64,000 nt of DNA from Methylocystaceae bacterium (GCA_013373205.1 JABXIG010000011.1:232523-296522); one strand, 5' to 3'. Counted from the stretch's first letter, positions 43,931-54,326 are shown. A program made the numbers and translations. Notes: generated by a model from the letters alone, not told the origin.

Positions 43931-45640
43931 ATGGCTTATGAGATTAAACGCGCAGAATATGCTGCCATGTACGGCCCAACGATTGGAGATAAAGTTCGTC
44001 TCGCTGATACGGATTTGGTGATCGAAGTTGAAAAAGATTTCACCACCTATGGTGAAGAAGTCAAATTCGGCGGCGGTAAAGTCATTCGGGACGGCATGGG
44101 GCAATCGCAAATCACGCGCGCGGCTGGTGCGGTGGATACGGTTGTGACTAACGCTTTGATTCTGGATTATTGGGGCATCGTTAAGGCTGATATCGGGATT
44201 AAGGATGGTAAAATCGTCGCCATCGGCAAGGCTGGGAACCCGGATGTGCAGCCCGATGTGGATATCATTGTCGGCCCGGGCACCGAAGCCATTGCAGGCG
44301 AGGGGCGCATCGTCACCGCAGGCGGCATTGATGCCCATATCCACTGGATTTGCCCGCAACAGATTGAAGATGCGCTTTATAGCGGCATCACCACCATGAT
44401 GGGCGGCGGTACAGGCCCGGCAGAAGGCACCTATGCGACCACTTGCACGCCCGGTCCATGGCATATGGCGCGCATGATGCAGGCGGCCGAAGCCATGCCT
44501 GTGAACCTTGGCTTTTTTGGCAAAGGTAACGCATCTAAACCCGATAGTCTGGTGGAACAGGTCCAAGCCGGCGCTATTGGCTTGAAGCTTCATGAAGACT
44601 GGGGGACAACCCCATCGGCTATTGATACCTGCCTGAGTGTCGCTGATGAAATGGATGTGCAGGTGGCAATCCATACCGATACGTTAAATGAATCGGGGTT
44701 TGTGGAACATACCGCCGCGGCCATTAACGGGCGCACCATTCATACCTTCCACACCGAAGGGGCGGGCGGTGGTCATGCCCCGGACATTATTAAACTGTGC
44801 GGGGATGCCAACGTCTTGCCATCGTCGACCAACCCGACACGGCCCTTTACGGTCAATACCATTGATGAACATCTGGATATGTTGATGGTCTGTCATCATC
44901 TGGATAGCAATATTCCCGAAGATGTTGCCTTTGCGGAAAGCCGCATTCGCCGAGAAACCATTGCAGCAGAAGATATCCTGCATGATCTGGGTGCCTTTTC
45001 CATGATTTCATCGGATAGTCAGGCCATGGGTCGGGTTGGGGAAGTTATCACCCGTACATGGCAAACGGCAGATAAGATGAAAAAACAACGCGGTGCCTTG
45101 GCTGGCGATGGTGCAGGTAACGATAACTTCCGTGCCAAACGCTACATTGCCAAATATACCATCAATCCGGCCATCACCCATGGGATTGCAGACCATGTTG
45201 GCTCGGTTGAGGTCGGTAAACTGGCGGATTTGGTCTTCTGGAAACCCATGTTCTTTGGGGTTAAGCCTGACATTATCTTAAAATGCGGCACCATTGCAGC
45301 GGCAGCTATGGGTGATCCAAACGCATCGATCCCCACGCCACAGCCGGTGCATTATCGCCCTATGTTTGGCAGTTTCGGAAAATCGAAAACTCATTCAGCC
45401 GTCACGTTTGCTTCCAAAGCTTTTGTTGAAAACGGCGGGGCTTCTGAATTTGGGCTGGAAAAGCTGGTTCTGCCTGTGTCCAACTGTCGATCCATCAGCA
45501 AGGCCGATATGAAGCTGAATGATTATGCGCCAGAGATTTCGGTAGATACGGAAACTTATGAGGTGAAAGCCGATGGGGAAGTTCTAAGCTGTCAGCCAGC
45601 AACTGAACTGCCTATGGCACAACGCTATTTCTTGTTCTGA
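43931..45640 (+). CDS. ureC: Urease alpha (catalytic) subunit
   Basis: 569 residues, full length. The nickel ligand pair is in GGIDAHIHW (about 136), the carbamylated bridging lysine in GLKLHEDWG (about 219), further nickel ligands in [12 protein letters not shown] and [13 protein letters not shown], and the mobile-flap cysteine-histidine in MVCHHLD (about 321). All expected catalytic residues are present. It hydrolyses urea to ammonia and carbamate. It needs nickel, so the organism must import nickel as well as the cobalt suggested by the riboswitch-controlled transporter. Confidence 0.96.
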   Translation: MAYEIKRAEYAAMYGPTIGDKVRLADTDLVIEVEKDFTTYGEEVKFGGGKVIRDGMGQSQITRAAGAVDTVVTNALILDYWGIVKADIGIKDGKIVAIGKAGNPDVQPDVDIIVGPGTEAIAGEGRIVTAGGIDAHIHWICPQQIEDALYSGITTMMGGGTGPAEGTYATTCTPGPWHMARMMQAAEAMPVNLGFFGKGNASKPDSLVEQVQAGAIGLKLHEDWGTTPSAIDTCLSVADEMDVQVAIHTDTLNESGFVEHTAAAINGRTIHTFHTEGAGGGHAPDIIKLCGDANVLPSSTNPTRPFTVNTIDEHLDMLMVCHHLDSNIPEDVAFAESRIRRETIAAEDILHDLGAFSMISSDSQAMGRVGEVITRTWQTADKMKKQRGALAGDGAGNDNFRAKRYIAKYTINPAITHGIADHVGSVEVGKLADLVFWKPMFFGVKPDIILKCGTIAAAAMGDPNASIPTPQPVHYRPMFGSFGKSKTHSAVTFASKAFVENGGASEFGLEKLVLPVSNCRSISKADMKLNDYAPEISVDTETYEVKADGEVLSCQPATELPMAQRYFLF

Positions 45641-45653
45641 TAAAGAAAATAAT

Positions 45654-45760
45654 AAAGTGTCATCCCGGATTTATTCCGGGACAACCTGAATACGCACACA
45701 CGGTTTTAAACCTTGTTTGCTTCAACGGATTGACCTGCAACATGTGCGGGATGACACTTT
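45654..45760. repeat. 107-base element with perfect 14-base terminal inverted repeats between ureC and ureE
   Basis: AAAGTGTCATCCCG at the left end is exactly inverted as CGGGATGACACTTT at the right end. Just inside the left end, TCCCGGA-TTTAT-TCCGGGA forms a second hairpin. It codes for nothing. The GTCATCCCGGA...TCCGGGA sequence resembles short palindromic repeats found dispersed in alphaproteobacterial genomes, and the end-to-end symmetry also suits a miniature transposable element. No target duplication is obvious. It fills nearly all of the space between ureC and ureE. Confidence 0.65.
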
Positions 45761-45778
45761 GGGAAAAAGGAATTTAAG

Positions 45779-46246
45779 ATGAAACGAGCAACCATTCATC
45801 ACCCGCAACCTGACGCGACAGTTCTGCCCATCGTGTCGACCGTGACGCTGGCTTATGATGACCGTCATCGGCGTCGTATCAAAATGACAGCAGACAACGG
45901 GCAGGATTTCTTACTCGACCTTGAACAAGCAACCTATTTGGCAGAAGGCGATCTACTGGAACTGGAAGATGGGACGACCATTCGCGTGGTCGCTGCCCTT
46001 GAAGATGTGCTGGATGTGACGGCAAGATCTATTGAAGAAGCAGCGCGTATTGCCTGGCATATCGGTAATCGTCATACGCCCGTTCAAGTCTTGAACGGGG
46101 GTATGATGCGTCTTCGTTACGATCATGTGTTACAGCATATGATCGAAGGATTGGGCGGTGTTTGTGAAAAAAAGACAGCGGCTTTTGCCCCGGAACCGGG
46201 CGCTTATAAAGCGGGCACGGGAGGACATGGTCATGCTCACCACTGA
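45779..46246 (+). CDS. ureE: Urease accessory nickel-binding protein UreE
   Basis: 155 residues. The N-terminal domain has LAYDDRHRRRIKM, and the C-terminal metal-binding domain has WHIGNRHTPVQV and the central histidine region YDHVLQHMIEGLG. It ends in a histidine-rich tail, GGHGHAHH, that should bind nickel. It delivers nickel to UreG during urease maturation. ATG at 45779, about ten bases after an AAAAAGGAA ribosome site that lies just outside the palindromic element. It overlaps ureF by 14 bases. Confidence 0.92.
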   Translation: MKRATIHHPQPDATVLPIVSTVTLAYDDRHRRRIKMTADNGQDFLLDLEQATYLAEGDLLELEDGTTIRVVAALEDVLDVTARSIEEAARIAWHIGNRHTPVQVLNGGMMRLRYDHVLQHMIEGLGGVCEKKTAAFAPEPGAYKAGTGGHGHAHH

Positions 46247-46925
46247 GGGTCTGATGCGTTTGATGACGTATCTGTCGCCTAGCTTTCCTGTCGGGGCGTA
46301 CACCTATTCACACGGGGTTGAATTTGCGGTGGAAGACGGGCTGGTGACATCGGGTGAAACCTTGCGCGATTGGGTGGAAGGGGCGTTGCTGTTTGGGGCG
46401 GGTCATAGCGATGGTATGTTGTTTTGTCGGGCTTGGACCTTGGCTTTAAATGATGATTACACCGGATTATCCGGATTGAATTCCTTTGCTAATGCGCTGC
46501 GCCCCACTGCTGAAATGGCGTTGGAATGTGAAGCACAGGGCCGGGCTTTTTTAAGCACCTTGTTGGATGTGCACCCTTCAGAGCCACTGCAAAAACTGGC
46601 GGATGCCATTAAAAAAATAGATGAGCTGACGGCTTACCCCGTGGCGGTTGGGGCCTTGGCAGCCTTTGAACAAATCCAGTGCGAACCGGCATTGGTGGCT
46701 TATCTTCATGCTTTTGGGGCGAATTTAGTGTCGGCAGGTGTGCGGCTTGTCCCGTTAGGACAAACAGCCGGGCAAAAGGCCTTGATGGGTCTGGAAAATG
46801 CGGTCAAGGAAGCTGCACAATCGGCCATAGAAACAGACTTTCAGGATATCGGGGCCTGTGCACCCGTGATTGACTGGACATCCATGCAACATGAAACACA
46901 ATATACGAGGTTATTCAGATCATGA
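46233..46925 (+). CDS. ureF: Urease accessory protein UreF
   Basis: 230 residues from ATG at 46233, chosen because GGGAGGAC stands seven bases upstream; an ATG at 46227 is too close to it. Family segments: [19 protein letters not shown] near the start, [26 protein letters not shown] and [14 protein letters not shown]. All helical, it gates nickel transfer in the UreD-UreF-UreG complex. The stop overlaps the ureG start (ATGA). Confidence 0.92.
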   Translation: MLTTEGLMRLMTYLSPSFPVGAYTYSHGVEFAVEDGLVTSGETLRDWVEGALLFGAGHSDGMLFCRAWTLALNDDYTGLSGLNSFANALRPTAEMALECEAQGRAFLSTLLDVHPSEPLQKLADAIKKIDELTAYPVAVGALAAFEQIQCEPALVAYLHAFGANLVSAGVRLVPLGQTAGQKALMGLENAVKEAAQSAIETDFQDIGACAPVIDWTSMQHETQYTRLFRS

Positions 46926-47536
46926 GCTCACCCTTGCGCGTTGGGGTCGGTGGCCCTGTTGGTTCTGGTAAAACAGCTTTGCTGGAAGCTTTATGTAAAG
47001 AAATGTGGGGCAAGTATGATATTGCCGCCATCACCAATGATATTTTTACCAAGGAAGATCAACGTATTCTGACGGAAACGGGGGCATTGCCCGCAGAGCG
47101 GATCATGGGCGTGGAAACCGGGGGCTGTCCACACACGGCCATTCGCGAAGATGCCTCGATCAATTTGGCGGCGATTGAAGATATGTGCGCCAAATTCCCT
47201 GAGCTGGAAGTGATCTTTGTGGAATCTGGCGGGGATAATCTGGCCGCGACTTTTAGTCCGGAACTGGCTGATATAACGATTTATGTCATCGATGTCTCGG
47301 CAGGTGAAAAAATTCCACGCAAAGGCGGGCCGGGCATTACCCGATCTGATTTGCTGATTATCAACAAGACCGATCTCGCACCGCTGGTTGGGGCCAATCT
47401 GGATGTGATGGAAAGTGACAGCAAACGCATGCGTGGCACCCGTCCGTTTTTATTTTCAAACCTGAAAAGCGGCAAAGGGGTGGCTGAAATTATCGACTTT
47501 ATTTTGGAAGCCGGTGGCGTTGAAAAGGTGGCTTAA
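46922..47536 (+). CDS. ureG: Urease accessory GTPase UreG
   Basis: 204 residues of the SIMIBI GTPase class. P-loop [13 protein letters not shown] (about 7-19), metal-binding and switch region [17 protein letters not shown] with the conserved CPH motif, [11 protein letters not shown], and base-recognition motif [10 protein letters not shown]. It uses GTP to drive nickel insertion. It is the last gene of the ureDABCEFG unit; 126 AT-rich bases follow before a chemotaxis receptor gene. Confidence 0.95.
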   Translation: MSSPLRVGVGGPVGSGKTALLEALCKEMWGKYDIAAITNDIFTKEDQRILTETGALPAERIMGVETGGCPHTAIREDASINLAAIEDMCAKFPELEVIFVESGGDNLAATFSPELADITIYVIDVSAGEKIPRKGGPGITRSDLLIINKTDLAPLVGANLDVMESDSKRMRGTRPFLFSNLKSGKGVAEIIDFILEAGGVEKVA

Positions 47537-47662
47537 AGGCAGGTAAAAGAAATATAGGAAAAATTTATTAAAAGTTAAAAAAATATTAATTTTACTTTAT
47601 TGATAATTGTTCGCAATATCCATTCAGAAGCCTTTAGGTGCTTATCAGGAGGATAGTGTGAG

Positions 47663-49363
47663 ATGCTTTTAAAGAATTTACGATTAACCAGTCGTCAGGT
47701 GCTTGGTTTTGGGGCGGTTTTGTTTCTTATGCTGACTTTGACGGTGATTGCTGTCTCGGAAGTTAATAAGATTGAAGAAAACCTGACCCGGATTATCGAT
47801 GTTAATAGTGTAAAGCAACGATATGCGATTAATTTTCGTGGAAGTGTCCATGACCGGGCGATTGCGTCACGTGATTTGGTTTTGATTGATGAGGCACGTG
47901 GCTTAAACACAGTCGTAGAAGAAATTGATAGATTGAAAATATTCTATCGTCAATCGGCTGTGGAAATGGATTTGATCTTTAAAGACGCGACTAAAGTGAC
48001 GGATCAGGACCGTGCTTTGTTAATGGCTATTCAAAAGATTGAAGAACGTGCCGCCCCTATGATCGAAGAAGTCATCGATCTCAGCAAGCAAGCTCGACAA
48101 GATCAAGCTAAGACCATTCTGATGCACGAACTGCGTCCGGCCTTTGTCGATTGGCTCGCCGCGATCAACGCCTTTATTGATTTGCAAGAAACAATTAACC
48201 AAGATATCGCTGACCAGGCTCGGGCCCGGGCAAGCGGCTTCTTATCCTTGATGTTGATTATTACTGCTGTGGCGGTGATCATTGGGGCTTCTTTTGCATG
48301 GTGGAATATAGCCTCTATCAAACCATTAAAAAAGATTACGAAGGTCATGTTGCGCTTGGCAGATAAAGACTTGAGCGTAGATATACCCGATCAAGCGGGT
48401 AATGATGAAGTTGGTGATATTATCGCTGCCTTGAAAGTTTTTAAGGATAACGCCGTTCATATGGAAGAAATGCGGGCGGAAAGAAAGAGGGTTGATCAGG
48501 AAAATGTGCGTCAACGCAAACTCGAAATGGCAAATCTGGCAGACAGTTTTGAAAGCACCATGGGTAATATCGTGCAGAATGTAGCGACAGCTTCTACTCA
48601 GGTTAAAGGGTCTGCATCCTATCTGGTTAAACAAGCTGATCAATCTAAGATGGCTTCAAGCGAGGCTAAAGGTGGGGCTGAACAAGTGGCCGGTCACGTG
48701 GGGGCGGTGGCTGAAACTGTGATCGATCTGTCACGGACCATCAATGACATTAACAGCCGAGTGTCTAAATCTACTGAAATTGCAGCTAAAGCAACCGAAG
48801 AAGCTGAACGAAGCAATGATATGATGGTGGGGCTGTCCAATTCAGCTGAAAAAATTGGTGAGGTTATTGGATTGATCAATGATATCGCTGATCAAACTAA
48901 CCTTTTGGCCCTGAATGCGACAATCGAAGCAGCACGCGCAGGTGAAGCAGGAAAAGGTTTCTCGGTTGTCGCCGCTGAAGTCAAAAACCTGGCCAATCAG
49001 ACCAGTCAGGCTACCCGTGATATTGCGGATCAGGTCGAAGATATCCGTAAAGCCACTCAAGACGCGGCATTGGCTATAAGTGATATCAACCAGATCATTG
49101 GCGAGATCAATCTGATTACAGGAGGAGTAGCAAGCTCGGTTGCACAACAAAATCAATCAATCGACAAAATTCAGACACACGTGTCTGAAGCCAGCGATGT
49201 GACAGCTAAAGCCAGTCAGAACATGCAGTCTTTAACTGAAGTTGCGGATAATACCGAAACATCTGCACAAGACATGAGCGACGCCGCCCAGCATTTGTCT
49301 ACTCAATCAGAATATCTGCAAAAAGAAGCGAAGGCGTTCATCAATCATGTTAGAAGCATGTAA
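47663..49363 (+). CDS. Methyl-accepting chemotaxis protein with four-helix-bundle sensor
   Basis: 566 residues: membrane helix (about 12-30), periplasmic helical sensor (32-190, 4HB type; [20 protein letters not shown]), second helix (about 193-213), HAMP (214-268) and signalling domain with [19 protein letters not shown] and [18 protein letters not shown]. An AGGAGG ribosome site lies ten bases before the ATG. It is encoded directly after ureG in the same direction, so it may report on urea or on nitrogen status, but the sensor domain gives no ligand. Confidence 0.88.
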   Translation: MLLKNLRLTSRQVLGFGAVLFLMLTLTVIAVSEVNKIEENLTRIIDVNSVKQRYAINFRGSVHDRAIASRDLVLIDEARGLNTVVEEIDRLKIFYRQSAVEMDLIFKDATKVTDQDRALLMAIQKIEERAAPMIEEVIDLSKQARQDQAKTILMHELRPAFVDWLAAINAFIDLQETINQDIADQARARASGFLSLMLIITAVAVIIGASFAWWNIASIKPLKKITKVMLRLADKDLSVDIPDQAGNDEVGDIIAALKVFKDNAVHMEEMRAERKRVDQENVRQRKLEMANLADSFESTMGNIVQNVATASTQVKGSASYLVKQADQSKMASSEAKGGAEQVAGHVGAVAETVIDLSRTINDINSRVSKSTEIAAKATEEAERSNDMMVGLSNSAEKIGEVIGLINDIADQTNLLALNATIEAARAGEAGKGFSVVAAEVKNLANQTSQATRDIADQVEDIRKATQDAALAISDINQIIGEINLITGGVASSVAQQNQSIDKIQTHVSEASDVTAKASQNMQSLTEVADNTETSAQDMSDAAQHLSTQSEYLQKEAKAFINHVRSM

Positions 49364-49768
49364 TTAAAGCTTTAGATGCTTGATGGTTCCTTGGATGCCG
49401 AGGGTTTCTTTTAAGGACTGAACTTTATCGTTAAGGGCTTGCAGTTTGCTTTGGGCGGCTGCAAGCTCTTCCTCGTTTTGAACCTGTTCGAATTCCTGTG
49501 CATGTCGCAAATGATCGATTTTCGATTTTGTGCGGTTGCGTTCGGCCAATGATTTCGCCAAGTCCAGCTGTTCATCCAGAAACGGGATTTCGACAATATC
49601 CATCCTCAATGCCTGCAGCTTAGTAACGTCTGTTAGTTTGGGCGAAAAGCCATAAACCAGTTTATCATGACGAAAGCCGTTATTTTCAAGCTTGCAGCGA
49701 TATTTCAATTCTTTTATTTCAAGGCGATAATCACTCTCAGGCTTGGGTGTTAGCTTGAATGTCTGCAT
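49364..49768 (-). CDS. Uncharacterised coiled-coil protein, 134 residues
   Basis: The N-terminal half (MQTFKLTPKPESDYRLEIKE, about 1-55) looks alpha/beta; the C-terminal half (60-130) is a long charged helix rich in E, Q, K and L, probably a coiled coil (EEELAAAQSKLQALNDKVQS). Its stop abuts the stop of the chemotaxis receptor gene. No family is recognised, and a partnership with the receptor is only suggested by position. Confidence 0.6.
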   Translation of the reverse strand: MQTFKLTPKPESDYRLEIKELKYRCKLENNGFRHDKLVYGFSPKLTDVTKLQALRMDIVEIPFLDEQLDLAKSLAERNRTKSKIDHLRHAQEFEQVQNEEELAAAQSKLQALNDKVQSLKETLGIQGTIKHLKL

Positions 49769-49848
49769 GGAAAAACCCTTTAAAAGGCTGTCAAAATCGG
49801 CGGGACAATAGGCGTGTTTATGCTAAAGAGCAAGGGGTTTGATAATCC

Positions 49849-50532
49849 TTATGCCCCGTCAGTGATTTTTCTTAAATAGGGTATCAGCGCGTTATAGGAA
49901 TCCTGAATATGGTCGTAGGTCAGCTTGGCTGCTTTTTCACCATCGCCGTTTCGGCACGCATCCAGAATTTCATTATGTTCAATGCGGGCCTGTTCCATAC
50001 CATGAGTGAGGACCAGTTGGGCACGAATGTAAGGATCAATGCGGTCACTGGCTTCGTTGATGATTTTTAGATGGAAGGGTTTCTTGCTGTCACGATAAAG
50101 CGCTTCGTGGAATTTACGGTTTAATTTCCCCCAATTGTTTGAATCAGGTTCGGCGCTGAATTCATTACAATAGCTTTCCGCGATTTTTAGGGTTTCCGGT
50201 GTGATACGTCGGGCGGCTTCTTTGATGACGAGCGGTTCCAACAACAGACGGATTTCGTAAATTTCGATGAACTCTTCTTCGCTTAGGGACGAGACAATGG
50301 CGCCTTTGTAGCGTTCATTTTTGACAAGCCCCTGTGCTTCCAGACGTTTTAAAGCTTCGCGTACCGGGATACGGCTGACGTTAAAAATCTTGGCGATATA
50401 TTCCTGACGGATCGACTCACCTGCTTTTAGGTTGCCGCTGATGATCTCATCACGCAAGGCATCAAAGATAATATCTGATGAAGAGGCCGTTTTTCCCAAA
50501 TCAACGGCACGTTCTTTCATTCCTTCATACAC
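49849..50532 (-). CDS. GntR/FadR-family (FCD) transcriptional regulator
   Basis: 227 residues from a GTG at 50532, preceded by GGGAG at nine bases. A winged helix-turn-helix spans about 18-85 (AGESIRQEYIAKIFNVSRIP, VREALKRLEAQGLV), and an FCD ligand domain about 90-215 (ETLKIAESYCNEF, LNRKFHEALYRDS, EHNEILDACRNGD, with the metal-binding histidines). It is divergent from the hydroxyproline operon, with a 26-base palindrome between them. The likely role is repressing that operon until hydroxyproline or a pathway intermediate binds. Confidence 0.88.
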   Translation of the reverse strand: MYEGMKERAVDLGKTASSSDIIFDALRDEIISGNLKAGESIRQEYIAKIFNVSRIPVREALKRLEAQGLVKNERYKGAIVSSLSEEEFIEIYEIRLLLEPLVIKEAARRITPETLKIAESYCNEFSAEPDSNNWGKLNRKFHEALYRDSKKPFHLKIINEASDRIDPYIRAQLVLTHGMEQARIEHNEILDACRNGDGEKAAKLTYDHIQDSYNALIPYLRKITDGA

Positions 50533-50629
50533 AGTCGTGGACTCCCTTATTTCCCAGTCGTTTGAATAAGCGACAATGCACGATCTGTCAAATGTGTCGC
50601 AAAGTATGTGAAAGTTCTATAAAAAATAT

Positions 50630-50655
50630 ATTGCATATTGGATCCAATTTGCAAT
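50630..50655. promoter_or_regulatory. Palindromic operator between GntR gene and hydroxyproline operon
   Basis: The halves ATTGCATATTGGA and TCCAATTTGCAAT form a 26-base inverted repeat centred on GGATCC, with one mismatched pair. It lies midway between the divergent starts at 50532 and 50737. Size, symmetry and place fit the binding site of the dimeric FCD-type regulator encoded next to it. Confidence 0.7.
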
Positions 50656-50736
50656 ATGAATAAAAAGAACATTGTTTTAGAAAAGAAAATCGCAAACAGA
50701 CACACCCTACTCTCTATTAAGTAAAGGAATTCGACC

Positions 50737-51642
50737 ATGTGGAAAGGTATGATGCCTGCCGTAACAACAAAGTTCACTGAAGACGGCGCAATTGATGGTG
50801 CTGAAATGGAACGTTGCATCGGCTTGCAAATGGATGCGGGCAACAATGGCGTCATCGTCTGCGGCACCCTTGGCGAAGGTTCTATGCTTAGTCAGGACGA
50901 ACGGATCGACGTTCTGAAAATTGCGAAATCGGCCTGTGGAAACAAGCCTGTTCTTCTCACGGTGAACGAGGCCGGCACCCGCGAAGCCTGCGAGCTGGCG
51001 CAAAAAGCCAACAAGGCCGGGGCGGATGGATTGATGATCGTTCCAAGTCCGATCTATCATACAAACCGTCAAGAGACCTTGGATAATTTGAATGCAATTA
51101 CCCAAGCCGGGGATTTGCCGGTGATGATTTATTCCAACCGCGTAGCCTATCGTGTGGATGTAACACCAGACATGATGATGGAACTGGCGGCTGACGAACG
51201 TTTTGTCGCTATTAAAGAAAGCTCTGACGATATTCGCCGCACAACAGAAGTGTTTAATATGTGTGGGGATCGTTATGATGTGTTCACAGGCGTTGATAAC
51301 TTGGGCCTTGAAGCGTTATGCATGGGCGCAGATGGCTGGGTTTCTGGCGTATCCATCGCGTTCCCCGAAGAAAACCAGCGTTTGTATGACCTGTTCCGCG
51401 CAGGCCGCCTTGAAGAAGCTCGCGAAATTTATCGCTGGATGCGCCCGCTGCTGGATTTGGATGTGTCCACATCACTGGTTCAACAGATTAAACTGGCCGA
51501 AGCGATTGCAATCGGGTCAACCGAATATGTGCGCAGCCCCCGTAAACCACTGGCGGGTGAGCATCGCGTGCGTGTTGAAAAGATCGTGCGTGATCAAATC
51601 GCTGTTCGCCCAGATCTATCAAAATATAAAGTGGAAGCTTAA
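50737..51642 (+). CDS. Delta-1-pyrroline-4-hydroxy-2-carboxylate deaminase (DapA family)
   Basis: 301 residues of the DHDPS/NAL superfamily. The Schiff-base lysine is K160 in AIKESS, the catalytic tyrosine lies in MIYSNR, and the pyruvate-type pocket is CGTLGEGSML rather than GTTGE. In the neighbourhood of a hydroxyproline epimerase, FAD dehydrogenase and semialdehyde dehydrogenase this enzyme should deaminate pyrroline-4-hydroxy-2-carboxylate to 2-oxoglutarate semialdehyde. ATG at 50737. First gene of the operon; five bases to the next. Confidence 0.82.
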   Translation: MWKGMMPAVTTKFTEDGAIDGAEMERCIGLQMDAGNNGVIVCGTLGEGSMLSQDERIDVLKIAKSACGNKPVLLTVNEAGTREACELAQKANKAGADGLMIVPSPIYHTNRQETLDNLNAITQAGDLPVMIYSNRVAYRVDVTPDMMMELAADERFVAIKESSDDIRRTTEVFNMCGDRYDVFTGVDNLGLEALCMGADGWVSGVSIAFPEENQRLYDLFRAGRLEEAREIYRWMRPLLDLDVSTSLVQQIKLAEAIAIGSTEYVRSPRKPLAGEHRVRVEKIVRDQIAVRPDLSKYKVEA

Positions 51643-51647
51643 TCATT

Positions 51648-53078
51648 ATGACAACATTTCCGAACTATATTGATGGGCAATGGACCATGGGGACCCAAAA
51701 GGTGCCGAACGTCAACCCATCCGATACAAACGATATCCTTGGTGAAGCTGCAAGTGCTACAGCTGATGAAATGAACGAAGCGATTGAAGCCGCTGCCAAA
51801 GCACAAATTGCATGGGGGCAATCAACCCCGCAGCAGCGTTTTGATATTTTAGACGCTATTGGTACAGAAATTCTCGCCCGCAAAGATGAACTGGGGGATT
51901 TACTGTCGCGTGAAGAAGGCAAGACCTTGCCCGAAGGTATTGGCGAAGTCGTGCGCGCAGGCCAGATCTTTAAGTTCTTTGCCGGCGAAGCCCTTCGTAT
52001 TGCGGGCGAACGTGTGGATAGTGTTCGTCCCGGTGTGGATGTGGATATGCGCCGTGAACCCTTGGGCGTGATTGGCTTGATTACGCCTTGGAACTTCCCC
52101 ATCGCAATCCCTGCATGGAAAGTGGCTCCTGCGCTATGCTATGGCAATGCAGTTGTGTTAAAGGCGGCGGAAGCCGTGCCAGGTTCTGCCTGGGCATTGG
52201 CAGAAATTCTCGCAAAATCCGGCCTGCCCGATGGGGTGTTTAATCTGGTTAATGGTATCGGTTCTGAAATTGGTCCCGTCATGATTGACCATCCGAAAGT
52301 CGCAGGCGTTTCCTTTACCGGGTCTGTTCAGACCGGGCGGTCTGTCGCACAGGCTTGTGCAAAAAATCTCAAGAAAGTGCAGCTGGAAATGGGCGGTAAA
52401 AACCCCATGGTCGTGTTGGATGATGCGGATCTGGATGTGGCTGTTGGTGCCTGCCTGAATGGGGCGTTCTTTTCAACCGGGCAACGGTGCACAGCCTCCA
52501 GCCGTTTGATTGTCACTGAAGGCATTTATGATCAGTTTGTCGCAGCCATGACCAAAGCTGTATCTGAATTGAAAGTTGGTGACGCACGGGACGCAGGCAC
52601 ACAAATTGGCCCAGTGATTAATGCGCGTCAGCTGGAAAAAGATCTGGAATATGTTGAAATTGCCAAGGCCGAAGGGGCGAAGCTGGTTTGTGGTGGCGAT
52701 AAGCTGGGCGGGCCGGGTCACTTTATGGCGCCTGCTTTATTTGTGGATACAGATAATTCCATGCGCATTAATCGTGAAGAAGTCTTTGGACCTGTTGCAA
52801 CTATTATCAAAGCGAAAGATTATGATGATGCACTAGTGATTGCCAATGATACGGAATTTGGTTTGTCGGCAGGAATTTGCACCACATCTCTAAAATACGC
52901 TTCGGACTTTAAGGCGAAGTCAAAGGCGGGTATGGTGATGGTGAATTTGCCAACGGCGGGCGTGGATTATCATGTTCCGTTTGGCGGCACCAAAGGTTCC
53001 AGCTATGGATCGCGTGAACAGGGCCGATATGCGGCTGAGTTTTATAGTGTGGTCAAAACGTCTTATACCCAGCCATAA
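51648..53078 (+). CDS. 2-oxoglutarate semialdehyde (2,5-dioxopentanoate) dehydrogenase
   Basis: 476 residues, a complete aldehyde dehydrogenase. Coenzyme region ITPWNFPIAIPAWKVAPAL, then FTGSVQTGRSVA, general base E247 in LEMGGKNPMV, nucleophile C281 in GQRCTASSRL, and EEVFGPVATI. The likely reaction is NAD(P)-dependent oxidation of the semialdehyde made by the preceding enzyme to 2-oxoglutarate, feeding the citric acid cycle. Substrate assignment relies on the operon. Confidence 0.85.
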   Translation: MTTFPNYIDGQWTMGTQKVPNVNPSDTNDILGEAASATADEMNEAIEAAAKAQIAWGQSTPQQRFDILDAIGTEILARKDELGDLLSREEGKTLPEGIGEVVRAGQIFKFFAGEALRIAGERVDSVRPGVDVDMRREPLGVIGLITPWNFPIAIPAWKVAPALCYGNAVVLKAAEAVPGSAWALAEILAKSGLPDGVFNLVNGIGSEIGPVMIDHPKVAGVSFTGSVQTGRSVAQACAKNLKKVQLEMGGKNPMVVLDDADLDVAVGACLNGAFFSTGQRCTASSRLIVTEGIYDQFVAAMTKAVSELKVGDARDAGTQIGPVINARQLEKDLEYVEIAKAEGAKLVCGGDKLGGPGHFMAPALFVDTDNSMRINREEVFGPVATIIKAKDYDDALVIANDTEFGLSAGICTTSLKYASDFKAKSKAGMVMVNLPTAGVDYHVPFGGTKGSSYGSREQGRYAAEFYSVVKTSYTQP

Positions 53079-53090
53079 GGAAAATAATCG

Positions 53091-54326
53091 ATGGGGAAGT
53101 CAGAACAGGTCATTGTTATTGGTGGTGGCATTGTCGGCCTTGCAATTGCGGAAAAACTGATCGCTGAAGGCCATGATGTTACTTTGGTTGAAAAGGATGA
53201 AATTGCGGCCGGGGCCTCGCAAGGGAATGCAGCAGGCTTGGCTTTTTCTGATATTATGCCGCTGGCTTCCCCAGGGATTATTAAGAAAGCAATCAAGTGG
53301 TTTTTGGATCCTGTCGGGCCCTTCAGTGTAGTTGTGCCGGACCTGCCCCATACAATGGGTTGGCTGTTGCGTTTCTTGAAAGCGGCCCGACCTAGCCAGT
53401 TTAACAAATCCATTTCTGTACAGGCCACCCTGATGCATTTGGGGAAAAAAACGTTCCCGGAAATGCTGGAACGTAACGGTCTTACATCCATGGTGCGGGC
53501 CAATGGCGGGTTGCATCTCTATCAAAGCGAAGATTCTTATAAAGCAGACCTTGAAAAATGGGCCTTTCGAAAAAAACATAATATCGCGTTTGAATGTTAT
53601 GAAGGTCAAGCCTTGCATGACTTTCAACCCGGTTTGGACAAAAGCTTTATTGCCGGTATTTTTGCCCCAGAATGGCAGTCGGTTTCTAACCCGCTTGATT
53701 TTTGTAAAGCGATTCATAAGGCTGCAACTGCCAAAGGGTTAAAGACCGTTTATGGGGAGGTTGAAAAAATTGCCGATACTCAGGTCACGCTTGCGTCTGG
53801 TGATGTCATCACAGCCGACAAAATTGTTCTGGCCGCTGGCCCTTGGTCGTCACGACTGAGTGAAAAACTGGGTGATCCGGTTCCGGTGATTGGAGAACGT
53901 GGTTATAATACGACCCTGCCTAAAACAGCCTTTGAAGGTCTGGACCATACCTTGATCTTTAGTGATCATGCTTTTGTGGTTGTCCCGTTAAGCGACGGTA
54001 TCCGCGTTGGCGGGGCGTCTGAAATTGCGACAGTGGACCGCGCGCCCAATTATCAACGATCCAAAGCGATGATGAAAAAGGCTGAAAAGCTGCTGCCCGG
54101 CCTTACAAATAAGGATGGTGTTGAATGGATGGGCGCTCGTCCTGCCATTCCTGATACGTTGCCTGTCATCGGGTATTCAAGCAAAAGCAACAAGATCATC
54201 TATGCTTTCGGACATGGTCATTTAGGGCTGACACAGTCTACAGCGACGGCGGAACTTGTTTCTGAACTACTTGCGGGTCGCCAAACGTCCATGGATATTA
54301 CCGCCTTGCGCGTAAATCGTTTTTAA
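53091..54326 (+). CDS. FAD-dependent D-amino-acid (cis-4-hydroxy-D-proline) dehydrogenase
   Basis: 411 residues of the DAO family. FAD-binding VIVIGGGIVGLAIAEKL (about 6-22) with VEKDEIAAGASQGNAAGLAF, and a C-terminal GARPAIPDTLPVIGYS and YAFGHGHLGLTQS as in DadA-like enzymes. In this operon it should oxidise cis-4-hydroxy-D-proline, and perhaps D-proline, to the pyrroline, passing electrons to the membrane quinone pool or to oxygen. Single-polypeptide form, unlike the multi-subunit enzymes in some pseudomonads and rhizobia. Twelve bases after the aldehyde dehydrogenase. Confidence 0.83.
   Translation: MGKSEQVIVIGGGIVGLAIAEKLIAEGHDVTLVEKDEIAAGASQGNAAGLAFSDIMPLASPGIIKKAIKWFLDPVGPFSVVVPDLPHTMGWLLRFLKAARPSQFNKSISVQATLMHLGKKTFPEMLERNGLTSMVRANGGLHLYQSEDSYKADLEKWAFRKKHNIAFECYEGQALHDFQPGLDKSFIAGIFAPEWQSVSNPLDFCKAIHKAATAKGLKTVYGEVEKIADTQVTLASGDVITADKIVLAAGPWSSRLSEKLGDPVPVIGERGYNTTLPKTAFEGLDHTLIFSDHAFVVVPLSDGIRVGGASEIATVDRAPNYQRSKAMMKKAEKLLPGLTNKDGVEWMGARPAIPDTLPVIGYSSKSNKIIYAFGHGHLGLTQSTATAELVSELLAGRQTSMDITALRVNRF

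Noticed and set aside
43385..44674. 429-codon minus-strand frame across ureA, ureB and ureC
   Set aside because: It is an antisense shadow created by the codon bias of three firmly identified urease genes.
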